From: PALSA-911 sp963839645
GTDB lineage: Bacteria; Pseudomonadota; Alphaproteobacteria; Acetobacterales; Acetobacteraceae
Direction: 5' to 3'
DNA length: 64,000 nucleotides
NCBI GenBank assembly: GCA_963839645.1
Contig: CAWIVZ010000008.1
Location: 992,001-1,056,000 of the forward strand
A program made the position numbers and the translations under genes. Each line of letters opens with the position of its first letter. Position 1 is the first letter of the stretch. The notes below the pieces were generated by a model, which searched no databases, had not been told where the DNA came from, and saw only the letters and a list, made by a program, of their open reading frames with translations. This document shows positions 38,366 to 47,134 of the stretch, piece by piece.

Positions 38366-40009
38366 ATGGCCGATACATCGGAAGCCTTCGACTTCATCAT
38401 CACCGGCGCCGGCTCGGCCGGCTGCGTGCTCGCGGCCCGGCTGACGGAATCCGGCCGCCACCGCGTGCTGCTGCTGGAAGCCGGCCCGCCCGACACCAAT
38501 CCCTGGATCCATATCCCCCTCGGGTTCGCCAAGACCTACGTCAATCCGAAGGTGAACTGGAAATTCGAGACCGCGCCGCAGCCGCAGCTCAACAACCGCC
38601 GCATCTACCTGCCGCGCGGCAAGACGCTGGGCGGGTCCAGTTCGATCAACGGCATGGTCTATATCCGCGGCCACCACGGCGACTACGACGAGTGGCGCCA
38701 GCGCGGCTGCGAGGGCTGGGACTGGGATTCCGTGCTGCCGTATTTCAAGAAGGCCGAGAACCAGGCCCGCGGTGCGGACGAGTTCCACGGCGCGGGCGGG
38801 CCGCTGCACGTATCGGACCAGCCCGGCCGGTTCGAACTGGCCGACGCGGCACTGGCCGCCTGCGTGCAGGCCGGCATTCCGGCAAACCCCGACTTCAACG
38901 GCGCGGCGCAGGAGGGTTGCGGCTATTACCAGACCACCACGCACAACAGGCGCCGCTGGAGCACCGCCAAGGCCTATCTGGAACCGGCCCGCCAGCGCCC
39001 CAATCTGGTGGTGCGCACCGGCGCGCATGCGACGAAGATCCTGATCCAGGACAACCGCGCCGTCGGGGTCGAATTCCACACGGCCCAGGGCCGGCAGACC
39101 GCGTCCTGCCGCGGCGAGGTGATCGCCTCCGGCGGCGCCTATGGCTCGCCGCAGCTTCTGCTGCTGTCCGGCCTCGGCCCGGCCCAGCATCTGCGCGATC
39201 TCGGCATCGAGGTGCTGCGCGACATGCCGGCGGTGGGGTCCAACCTGCACGACCATTTCAGCACCAGCCTGTACTGGCGGATCAACAAGGCGATCACGCT
39301 GAACGATCTGGACAACAGCCTGGTCCGCAAGGTGTCGGCGGCGCTGCGCTACGCCCTGTTCCGCAGCGGCCCGATGGCCAGCAACGGCATCCATGCCGGG
39401 CTGTTCACCCGGTCCGACCCACGGCTGGAGCGCCCGGACATTCAGGTCAATATCTTCGAGTGGAGCACGAAGGAACGCAGCAAGGACCGGGTGATCCCGC
39501 ACCCCTTTCCCGGCTTCACGCTGATGCCGGTGCATCTGCGCCCGGACGGGCGCGGCACGGTGCGCCTGGCCAGCCCCGACCCGCTCGCCCCACCCGACAT
39601 CCTGTTCGACTATCTGCGCAGCGAATACGACATGCGCGCCATGCTCACCGCGGTGCGGCTGTGCCGGACGATCGCCGAACAGCCGGGGCTGAGGCCCTAT
39701 CTGGTCGAGGAAATCCTGCCGGGCATCGGCGCCAGCAGCGATGAGGCGCTGGCGGAATTCGTGCGCGCCACCGGCATTTCCAACCAGCATCCGACGAGTT
39801 CCTGCGCAATGGGGCATGGGCCGAACACGGTGGTGGACCCTCGGCTGCGGGTGCATGGCATCGATGGGCTGCGGGTGGCGGATGCGTCGATCATGCCGGT
39901 GGTGGTCGGCGGCAACACCAACGCGCCGACGATCATGATCGCGGAGAAGGCGGCGGCGATGATCCTGGAGGATGTTTCGGCGGCGGGGGCGCAGCGGCGG
40001 GCGGCGTAG
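38366..40009 (+). CDS. GMC-family FAD oxidoreductase (choline dehydrogenase-like)
   Basis: FAD-dependent alcohol dehydrogenase of 547 residues. Seen: FAD-binding GAGSAGCVLAARLTESG (about 11-27), KTLGGSSSINGMVYIRG (GMC signature 1), ASGGAYGSPQLLLLSGLGP (signature 2), and the C-terminal active site SNQHPTSSCAMG with the catalytic histidine plus GGNTNAPTIMIAEKAA. It oxidises a primary or secondary alcohol to a carbonyl; the donor cannot be specified. An alkanol role beside the CYP153 gene is possible but the genes are 20 kb apart. RBS is weak. Confidence 0.9.
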   Translation: MADTSEAFDFIITGAGSAGCVLAARLTESGRHRVLLLEAGPPDTNPWIHIPLGFAKTYVNPKVNWKFETAPQPQLNNRRIYLPRGKTLGGSSSINGMVYIRGHHGDYDEWRQRGCEGWDWDSVLPYFKKAENQARGADEFHGAGGPLHVSDQPGRFELADAALAACVQAGIPANPDFNGAAQEGCGYYQTTTHNRRRWSTAKAYLEPARQRPNLVVRTGAHATKILIQDNRAVGVEFHTAQGRQTASCRGEVIASGGAYGSPQLLLLSGLGPAQHLRDLGIEVLRDMPAVGSNLHDHFSTSLYWRINKAITLNDLDNSLVRKVSAALRYALFRSGPMASNGIHAGLFTRSDPRLERPDIQVNIFEWSTKERSKDRVIPHPFPGFTLMPVHLRPDGRGTVRLASPDPLAPPDILFDYLRSEYDMRAMLTAVRLCRTIAEQPGLRPYLVEEILPGIGASSDEALAEFVRATGISNQHPTSSCAMGHGPNTVVDPRLRVHGIDGLRVADASIMPVVVGGNTNAPTIMIAEKAAAMILEDVSAAGAQRRAA

Positions 40010-40257
40010 CGAGCGTTCCTATCGTTTCGCGGTCCCTCGCCTGCTGTCGCGGGTCGGCTACCGCCGGAAGTTGCGGCAACGGGTGAGTCGCCCGCTCGGT
40101 TTCCGCGGTGCGTCGCGATGGTGCAATGCCGAGCGGCATTGGCACCCTACGTCATTTGCGGTGTCGGCGGCTGTGCGGCGAAGGCAGTATGGTGCGGCGG
40201 CTTATTGTCATTTATATTCACGTTGAAAGTTGGTCAAAATAACTGTAGACTGCTTTC

Positions 40258-41064
40258 ATGGACATATGCCCCGACCCCCTGCCCGACCTCGCGCTGCTGC
40301 TGCCGCGGGAGGCGTTTTTTGAAATTCTCTGGATGCTGCGCCGTTCGCTGCCGCCACCGCTGTCGGACGATCCGGCGGAGCTGGAGCGGCGGGACCGGTC
40401 GGCGATGGCGGGGGTGGCTTCCCTGTTGCCGGTGACGGTGGCGGAAGGGCGGCTGGCGGCGCAGTTCGCCTCGGCCGATGCCTGGGCGCGCGATTGCCAG
40501 CGTCTGGCGGCGGAGCGGCGGCTGGAGCCGGGGGTGGCGAGCAAATGCCTGGCGCAGTCGGTGAGCCTGATGCGGGAGTTGAGGGCGGCGCTGCGCGAGT
40601 TGCGCCAGTTGCAGAAGGAGCGGCGCAAGCGCGAAGCGGACGCGGAGGCGGCGAACCGGGCGGAGTGGGAGGAGCGCAGCGCGGTGGGGATGATGCGCGG
40701 GGCGTTGGGGGAGGCGGAAGCGCTGGAACCGGTGGACGCTGCCGCTGATTGTGAGACGGAATCCCACGCCGCGATTTCTGAGACGGTTGAGAGACGCCGG
40801 GATGTGGGTGGGCCAGGTAGCGGAGGGGCCGGTGAAGGCGTGGATGGCCGGCACGAGGCCGGCCATGATCTTGGGTGGGGGTGCCGGCCGCGGTTTGGAC
40901 GGTGTTGCCAGTCTGGCCGGGCGGCCGGGAATGTCCGTGACGGGCCGATCGCCGGGCATCGTAAGCTGGGGGGGCTGAACAGCTGGGGTGCCTATGCGTC
41001 TTGCATTGCACCAACTTTGTTCGTCAAGAATAGTGGTGCAGTTCCAAGCGGAACTGCAGCCTAG
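40258..41064 (+). CDS. Hypothetical protein of a repeated family
   Basis: The first ~165 residues look genuine: a LPREAFFEILWMLRRSLPPP segment, then charged helices and a RAEW...VGMM block shared with the partial gene at the window's left end. Beyond that the reading runs through palindromic repeat DNA (40845-40865) and becomes low-complexity, so the true C terminus is probably earlier or eroded. No known domain. It sits at the edge of an accessory patch with IS remnants. Confidence 0.5.
   Translation: MDICPDPLPDLALLLPREAFFEILWMLRRSLPPPLSDDPAELERRDRSAMAGVASLLPVTVAEGRLAAQFASADAWARDCQRLAAERRLEPGVASKCLAQSVSLMRELRAALRELRQLQKERRKREADAEAANRAEWEERSAVGMMRGALGEAEALEPVDAAADCETESHAAISETVERRRDVGGPGSGGAGEGVDGRHEAGHDLGWGCRPRFGRCCQSGRAAGNVRDGPIAGHRKLGGLNSWGAYASCIAPTLFVKNSGAVPSGTAA
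40845..40865. repeat. Palindromic repeat, second copy
   Basis: TGGCCGGC-ACGAG-GCCGGCCA, one loop base different from the copy at 20015-20035. Confidence 0.6.
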
Positions 41065-41089
41065 GCCGTATGGACGGATTTAACCAGCA

Positions 41090-41329
41090 TCAGCCGCACG
41101 CAAAACTGATGATGGCGGGGCAGCTTATGTCGGTCTTTTCGTCGCGCATGGCGACGCGTTTGAACCGCTTGAGCTTGCCGATCGTCTGTTCGATACGCGC
41201 CCGGAGCGGGCCGTAGAAGTGTTGAAAGCGATGACCCTCATTATCGCGACTGGCGGGGCGCATCCATTTGCCACAAGCGCGGTACTGGATTCTGGGGTTC
41301 TCGCTACCCTGGTCGATTTGCTTTGTCAC
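41090..41329 (-). pseudogene. IS5-family transposase, C-terminal remnant
   Basis: The piece RARIEQTIGKLKRFKRVAMRDEKT followed by AIISFACG is the C-terminal end of an IS5-family DDE transposase, containing the YREK-like region. The upstream part of the frame does not match, so the catalytic N-terminal portion is missing. It is on the same strand as the remnants at 42735-43358. Confidence 0.75.
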
Positions 41330-41507
41330 GGCCGTTCCCGGGGCTCATGAATGTTATCGAACGATCATGTAACGTATTGACATATGTCAAGCGCCTTGAT
41401 AGGAAGTCAACCACTAAAATACCAGAGGGCACCTAAATCTAACGCGCGATCATGCTACGGTCATTGACCCACAAAACCCCGAATACCATCCTCGTCGCGA
41501 GCCTCGC

Positions 41508-41930
41508 ATGCTGGCGAAGACCGGCGCCGATATGCGCCAGCTAGCAAAAGTTCTTGCCGCGCAGGGCGTAGTCATCGAACCTACCGAGGACGCGACGACT
41601 TACAACCCAAAGCAGGCCGACAAGCTGATTGCGGCATGGAGCTGCGCACTCATCAAGAGCCGCCTTGAAGGTGCTGCGATGTGGGGAGGGCATGACTCGG
41701 CCTCAATCCGCAACGCTGCAAGCCCTGAGGGTGTCAAGCGTGTCTGGGACCGCTGGAAACTCCCATCCGATGAACACAAGACCGCGGCGCTCCTCGCCGA
41801 AGCGGACATATTCCGCAATACGATGAATGCGCATTACGGCTGCACGCGCGAAGTGGCACAGGCCAGAAACAAGGCTATGCTGAAACGCGAAGTGACGAGA
41901 GCGCGCCACAAAGAGGAAGCCACACCATGA
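41508..41930 (+). CDS. Hypothetical protein, first gene of accessory pair
   Basis: A 140-residue soluble protein with no recognised family. It is mixed-charge and helical (MRQLAKVLAAQG, IRNAASPEGVKRVWDRWK, a basic C-terminal tail). The frame stays open upstream of the ATG for at least 15 codons (NPEYHPRREPR precedes it) without another ATG, so the 5' end may be truncated or use an unusual start. Its stop overlaps the start of the next gene (ATGA), indicating a co-translated pair. Base composition is less GC-rich than the surroundings, consistent with acquired DNA. Confidence 0.55.
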   Translation: MLAKTGADMRQLAKVLAAQGVVIEPTEDATTYNPKQADKLIAAWSCALIKSRLEGAAMWGGHDSASIRNAASPEGVKRVWDRWKLPSDEHKTAALLAEADIFRNTMNAHYGCTREVAQARNKAMLKREVTRARHKEEATP

Positions 41931-42702
41931 CAAGGCTCGCGAGCCGAATACTGGCGGAAATCTTCAACCCGATCACGGCAGTAATTCTGTTATGTCTTGT
42001 ACTGGTGCTTGCGCCGATATTTTGGATATACAACAAGCCCCCTCCGTTGAAGGTACCGGCAGGCACGGACTCGATCCCCCATGAGCCGAAGCCAGAACAG
42101 ACGAGAATAGCGGCTGTACTGGACCCGTCAGGGAATTCGATGGGATGGTGGATCATTGAATATCCGACAAGATTGCCACCGAAGGGCACCAAACCGCTTT
42201 ATATCGCCTACAGCCCCGACCAGTTTGCGTGGGAAAGGACACCCTACGTGCCAACGAGAACTCTCCATCCATTTCGAGATCCCAAAGCTCACTATAGTAC
42301 CCGAACAAAACGGACTTTGACGTTGATGTGGTTGGCCTTAGGACGCCTGGGACATCGGGTTTCACTCAGAACAAGGTGTGGGTTGTATCTGCTCCAGATG
42401 ATGCGAAGGAAGGCCAGGAATATACGATGGTTCTCTCCTTCAATGTCCAGCCGGAACAGTATCGGACTGAAGCATTGAGAGTGAACGGGGTAAAGCAGCT
42501 CAGTGAGAACGAGGCGTCTATACAGCTTCCCCTCTACAAGCCGCTAGAAATCGAGATCCGGGAACGATTTGTCTGGCGAGACCGCATATGGGATGGAACG
42601 CGCGCGCTGATCGCAGCCATAGCATTTGTCGCCGCACTTCCAGCCTTTACTGAGCTGATTAAGTTCTGGCTCAGCCGGGCGAAGCCGAAGGCGCATTCGT
42701 GA
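41927..42702 (+). CDS. Hypothetical two-pass membrane protein, two frameshifts as read
   Basis: The product begins MTRLASRILAEIFNPI with a membrane segment (about 14-33, AVILLCLVLVLAPIFWI), continues as a ~190-residue soluble domain, and ends with a second membrane segment (LIAAIAFVAALPAFTELI) and a basic tail. In the assembly the frame changes near 42259 and 42314. The short middle piece LSIHFEIPKLTIVPEQNG is in a third frame. Deleting one base at each point gives a continuous 257-residue protein. The topology suggests a periplasmic domain between two anchors. No family is recognised. Confidence 0.55.
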
Positions 42703-42734
42703 ATTATTCCGGATAACGAACGGACCCGAAAGGG

Positions 42735-43358
42735 CACGATATCGACGAGGAAGTCTGCGAACTTGCTAACTAGATCGTCCGCGCTGCGTCGTTGCTTGGA
42801 TTTCTCACGACGAGGGATCCCCGGTGTGATATCATCTGCAAGAGTCTCGATGCATCCTTTTTCGATGCCGTGTCTTTTGTCGGTTACCGCAATGCGCGGA
42901 CGGATGTCCGGGTCGCTGTCGAGCGAAGTCTCGAACTGCGTGCTATCGTTGGCCTCGCCCGGGGTCAGGTGCAGGTCGAGAGGACGGCTGTCGAGAACCG
43001 CCAAGCGAGCGGCCAGGGGCCTCGCTGCCGCTTTTTGCGCCGGCGGCCGAGACGCGGGCACGCGCAGTCGTACTGTCGAAAACTTTATCAATTGCGCGGT
43101 TTAGCTGCATTCCGCGAGAATCCGAAGGAATGCGTCCAATATACCGGACCGGCTTAGTCGCCAGAACCGCTTTCATATGCTGTTCCAGTTTCCAAATTCC
43201 TTTAGCGATGATCACCAAGTAATACTGTAGACTGGGAATTAGTGGATTGCTTCCAGGAACTTACGGCCGTCATGCCCAGGCTCTCCCCGGCTTGATTGGG
43301 CCGCATCAAACACTTCCAGGACGACCGACCAATCGCGCTCCGTCATTCCTGTCCGCAT
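42735..43358 (-). pseudogene. IS5-family transposase, N-terminal and central remnants
   Basis: On the minus strand MTERDWSVVLEVFDAAQS...HDGRKFLEAIH (from about 43346) is the start of an IS5-family transposase. After a gap come FDSTTARARVSAAGAKSG and, in another frame, LHLTPGEANDSTQFE and PDIRPRIAVTDK, which hold the DDE-region motifs. Stops, frame changes and deletions make it non-functional. The missing C-terminal end matches the remnant at 41090-41329 on the same strand. Confidence 0.75.
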
Positions 43359-43459
43359 GTCCGGCTCCCTGATACCGGTCGCGCAGTGATCCGAACAAAG
43401 CCCGATTCGGGAATCCGTCAAAAAAGCATGTCAGGGATTCCGTTCACACGGCCTAGCAA

Positions 43460-43481
43460 GTAGGGTGGGCTTTAGCCCACC
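43460..43481 (+). repeat. REP-like palindrome, left copy
   Basis: GTAGGGTGGGCTTTAGCCCACC can fold as GGTGGGCT/AGCCCACC-type hairpin and is repeated in inverted orientation at 43669-43690. Confidence 0.7.
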
Positions 43482-43668
43482 GTCGCCTGGTACTGCGGCT
43501 CGCCAGTGTCACCCAGGTCCGCACCGTCGCCCCCCAATTGAGCGGATATATGCCGAGCGTGACGCACCTGGCGAAGCTCGAAAATGTCCAGTCGGGGGGA
43601 CGTGCCACAAGTCCGTGCTTGGGCGGACGAGAGATGAGTTTATCAGGGTTGGATGGATCGTTTGTGTT

Positions 43669-43690
43669 GGTGGGCTGAAGCCCACCCTAC
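43669..43690 (-). repeat. REP-like palindrome, right inverted copy
   Basis: Reverse complement of the left copy with one base change. The pair encloses 187 bp without a supported gene, an arrangement like a REPIN. Confidence 0.7.
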
Positions 43691-43722
43691 GGGATATGGG
43701 TGGGCTTGCCGGTTCGCCGTGC

Positions 43723-44498
43723 TCATGTCGCGTAGTCGGGCTCCTCCCGATCCAGCACCCGCCGCCACGCATCCAGGTGCAGCCGCGCGTCCACCTTTTC
43801 GCCCCAGGCGCCGTTCCAGCGGCGGCGGAGCTGCTCGGGCAGTTTGCGGAGAGTTCTGGCCGGTGGACATGGCGGTGACCTGGTACATCGCGGTGCGTTC
43901 GGCGATGAACAGCTCGTCGAAAGCGTCGGCCACGGTGGGGCCGGCGACGGTGACGCCGTGGCTGCCCATGAGCATGATGGACTTGCCCTCCATCAGATCG
44001 GCGATGCGGTCGCCTTCCTGATTGTCACCGACGGGCTGGTCGCCTTCGAGGTCGACGACGAGGCGGTCGTTCAGGATCAGGTTGTTGTGATGCGACAGCG
44101 CGAGTTCGGGTTTCTCCAGCAGCGACAGCGCGGTGAGGTATTGCGGGTGGACGTGCATCACGCAGGCGGCTTCGGGGCGGCGGAGATGGATGCGGGCGTG
44201 GATGTGGAAGGCGACCTTGCGCAGTTCGCCGGTGCCGCGCAGCACCTTGCCGTCCAGGCCGCAGACGATCAGGGAACTGGCGGTGAGTTCCTGGAACAGG
44301 TAGCCGCGCGGGTTGATCAGGAACAGCGGCGGATCGTCCGGCCGGCGCTGGCGGCAGCATCAGGGAGTTGTGGTTGCCGATCTGTTCGTTCCAGCCGTGC
44401 CTTGCGGCGATGCGGAAGACCGCCGCCATGTCGCAGCGCAGGCGCCACTCAAGCTGCTCGGCTTCGGTGGAGGTCAGGGAATTTACCAAGGCGACCAT
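43723..44498 (-). CDS. Class II aldolase/adducin family protein, two frameshifts as read
   Basis: Zn-dependent aldolase or epimerase-like enzyme. The N-terminal frame has EWRLRCDMAAVFRIAARHGWNEQIGNHNS. The second has HIHARIHLRRPEAACVMHVHPQYLTALS with the metal-binding histidines and MLMGSHGVTVAGPTVADAF. The third has LRKLPEQLRRRWNGAWGEK to the stop at 43723. Single extra bases near 44351 and 43852 explain the breaks; the corrected product is 257 residues. The start at 44498 follows GGAGAGG. It is divergent from the ABC importer genes. Confidence 0.85.
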
Positions 44499-44617
44499 GG
44501 CAAGCCTCTCCGCTGCGTGAACACGGGCAAAATCCTGCGCCGCGATAAGGTGCTTGCCAAGAGGCTTGGTGCCGCCGCAGCATCCGGCCTGGGCACAAAC
44601 AGGCAAGGAGATCGCGC

Positions 44618-46177
44618 ATGATCCGCCGTCGCAGCTTCAATGCAGGATTGCTGGCCGCAACCACCTTGCCGATGCCCGGGATCATCCAGTCCGCCGGTGC
44701 GCAGTCCGTGGGAAGGAAGGGTGGCGACGTGGTGATGGCGCAGCAGGCGCAGCCGCCGACGCTGGATGCCCAGACCACCACGGCGCAGGCCAGCCGCAAC
44801 ATCACGCTGCATGTGTACGAGTCGCTGTTCACCCGCGACGAGGTGAGCAACCCGAAGCCGGAACTGGCCGAGGGCATCGACATGGCGGCGGACGGGCTGA
44901 CCTACACGATCCCGATCCGCACCGGGGTGAAGTTCCACAACGGCAAGACCATGACCTCGGCCGACGTGAAGGCAAGCATGGAGCGCTATTCGCGCGTCGG
45001 CGGGTCGGCGGATGTGCTCAAGCCGGTGGCGGCATACGAGACGCCGGATTCCAAAACGCTGGTGCTGAAGCTCAGCCGGGTCTTCCCGGGCATGCTGGAA
45101 GCGATCAGCAGCCCGCGCGCGCCGTTCGTGATCATGCCGGAGGAAGAATGCGCCAAGCCGGCCGGCCAGGCGCCGATGATCGGCACCGGGCCGTTCCGCT
45201 TCGTGGAATACCGGCCGGACAGCCATGTGAAGCTGGCCCGCAACGACGATTACGTGCCCAACACCGCCTACGACAAGCGCGATGGCTTCACCGGCCGCAA
45301 GACGCCGTATTTCGACAGCGTGACGTTCCGCTTCATGCCGGAGGGTGGCGCACGCACCGCCGGATTGCAGACCGGCGAATTGCAGGTGCTGGAGGCGCTG
45401 GACGTGGCGGCCGCCAAGCGGCTGAAGGACGACGCCAACATCAAGACCTACCCGATGCTGCCCTGGGCGTTCATGACGCTGATGATGAACAACAACTGGG
45501 GCCTGACCGCCAATTTGGATCTGCGCCGCGCGGTGCAGGCGGCGCTGGATCCCGAGGAGATCATGGCGATCGCCACGGACGGGCTGTACCGGATGGATCC
45601 GGCCTGGCAATATCCGGGCACCAACTACTATCCGGGCATCGCCGGGCTGGATGCCTACAAGCAGGACCAGGCGAAGGCGAAGGCGTTTCTGCAGTCGGCC
45701 GGCTACAAAGGCGAGGAATTGCAGATCATCGCCGACAGCAGTTTCAAGGCACATCTGGATGCCGCCACGGTCACGGGTGAACAGCTGAAGGCGATCGGTA
45801 TGAAGGTGAAGCTGTCGGTGATGGATTGGCCGACGGTGATGGCGGCCCGCAGCAAGCCGGAGGGGTGGAACATCTGGCCGCTGATGATGGGGATCGAGCC
45901 GTATGAGGGGCCGTACAACGTCGTCGGGTTCTTCGCCGGCAAGCAGAGGGTGCAGATCAAGGAAGACCCGGTGATCGAGGCTGCCAATGCCAAACTGGGA
46001 TCGGAACTGAAGCTGGAAGACCGCCGCGCGGCGGTGAAGCAGTTCCAGGACCGCATGTACGATCAGGCGATCTCGCTCAAGGTCGGGGATGTCGGCATCG
46101 TGCAGGCGACGCGCGCCAATGTGATCGGGTACGCGCCCTATCGCATTCCCCGGATGTGGGATTGCTGGTTCGCCTGA
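44618..46177 (+). CDS. Peptide/oligo-compound ABC transporter substrate-binding protein
   Basis: Family 5 extracellular solute-binding protein (DppA/OppA type) of 519 residues. It has a twin-arginine-like signal, RRRSFNAGLLAATTL, with cleavage after SAGA. Family features: NITLHVYESLFTRDEVSNPKPELAEG, GVKFHNGKTMTSADVKASMERY and IGTGPFRFVEYRPDSHVKLARNDDY. It binds a peptide, opine or similar ligand in the periplasm. The two permease genes follow directly. Confidence 0.9.
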   Translation: MIRRRSFNAGLLAATTLPMPGIIQSAGAQSVGRKGGDVVMAQQAQPPTLDAQTTTAQASRNITLHVYESLFTRDEVSNPKPELAEGIDMAADGLTYTIPIRTGVKFHNGKTMTSADVKASMERYSRVGGSADVLKPVAAYETPDSKTLVLKLSRVFPGMLEAISSPRAPFVIMPEEECAKPAGQAPMIGTGPFRFVEYRPDSHVKLARNDDYVPNTAYDKRDGFTGRKTPYFDSVTFRFMPEGGARTAGLQTGELQVLEALDVAAAKRLKDDANIKTYPMLPWAFMTLMMNNNWGLTANLDLRRAVQAALDPEEIMAIATDGLYRMDPAWQYPGTNYYPGIAGLDAYKQDQAKAKAFLQSAGYKGEELQIIADSSFKAHLDAATVTGEQLKAIGMKVKLSVMDWPTVMAARSKPEGWNIWPLMMGIEPYEGPYNVVGFFAGKQRVQIKEDPVIEAANAKLGSELKLEDRRAAVKQFQDRMYDQAISLKVGDVGIVQATRANVIGYAPYRIPRMWDCWFA

Positions 46178-46189
46178 GGACCCTTCCGC

Positions 46190-47134
46190 TTGCTGCGTCT
46201 GATCGCCCTGCGCCTGCTGGCGGCGGTGCCGGTGCTGATCGTGATCTCGGTGGTCGCGTTCGGCCTGACCTTGCTGGTGCCCGGCGATATGGCGGCGGAG
46301 ATGCTGGGCATGTCCGCCACCCCCGCGGATGTGGCGCGGCTGCGCCATGAGCTGGGGCTCGATCTGCCGCCGCTGGCGCGGATGGTGCAATGGTATGGCG
46401 GGCTGCTGCACGCCGATCTCGGCCGGTCCGTGCTGCTGAACCAGAGCGTCATGGGGGCAATCCTGGAGCGGTTGCCGGTGACGTTGTCGCTGGCGGGATT
46501 GTCGCTAGCGCTGGCCTGCGCGGTGGGGATTCCGCTGGGGCTGCTGGCGGCCTCGCAGTCGGGCCGGTGGGTGGACCAGGCGACGATGGGGACGGCGCTG
46601 GTCGGGCTGTCGCTGCCGGATTTCTGGCTGGGGCTGGTGCTGATCTGGGTGGTCGGCGTGAAGCTCGGCTGGCTGCCGACCGGGGGCTACACGGCGCTTG
46701 GCGACGACCCCATCGGCTGGCTGCGCGGCATGATCTTGCCCGCCGGCACGCTGGCCTTGACCCAGCTCGGCCCTGTGGCGCGGATGACCCGGTCCGCGGC
46801 GCTGGAAGTGTCGGGGATGGATTTCATCCGCACCGCCCGGGCGAAGGGGCTGACGGAGCGGCGCGTCTATGGCCGTCACGTGCTGGCAGCTTCGCTGGTG
46901 CCGATCCTGACCGTGGTGGGGATCGGGTTTGGCCTGGCGTTGAGCGGGGCGCTGGTGATCGAGCAGGTCTACAGCCTGCCCGGCGTGGGGCGGCTGGTGA
47001 TCGGGGCGGTGCTGCGGCGGGACTGGCCGGTGCTGCAGGGCGGGCTGCTGATGACGGCGGTTGTTTTCCTGTTGGTCAATTTGCTGGTGGATTTGCTGTA
47101 TCTCTGGGCCGATCCGCGGTTGCGGCGCAAATGA
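46190..47134 (+). CDS. ABC transporter permease, DppB type
   Basis: Inner-membrane permease of 314 residues with about six hydrophobic segments. The N-terminal LIALRLLAAVPVLIVISVVAFG and the loop MDFIRTARAKGLTERRVYGRHVL (EAA motif contacting the ATPase) identify the DppB family. It starts with TTG at 46190, with GAGGA upstream. It ends by overlapping the next gene's ATG. Confidence 0.9.
   Translation: MLRLIALRLLAAVPVLIVISVVAFGLTLLVPGDMAAEMLGMSATPADVARLRHELGLDLPPLARMVQWYGGLLHADLGRSVLLNQSVMGAILERLPVTLSLAGLSLALACAVGIPLGLLAASQSGRWVDQATMGTALVGLSLPDFWLGLVLIWVVGVKLGWLPTGGYTALGDDPIGWLRGMILPAGTLALTQLGPVARMTRSAALEVSGMDFIRTARAKGLTERRVYGRHVLAASLVPILTVVGIGFGLALSGALVIEQVYSLPGVGRLVIGAVLRRDWPVLQGGLLMTAVVFLLVNLLVDLLYLWADPRLRRK

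Noticed and set aside
42943..43218. Independent small gene on the minus strand
   Set aside because: Contains FDSTTARARVSAAGAKSG, a piece of the decayed IS5 transposase, so it is a remnant.
40258..43690. Intact insertion sequence or prophage
   Set aside because: No complete transposase, terminal inverted repeats or phage structural genes are visible; only remnants.
43509..43772. Minus-strand 87-residue frame between the REP-like palindromes
   Set aside because: Its peptide is partly the translation of the palindrome itself (VGFSPP); no ribosome-binding site or homologue recognised.
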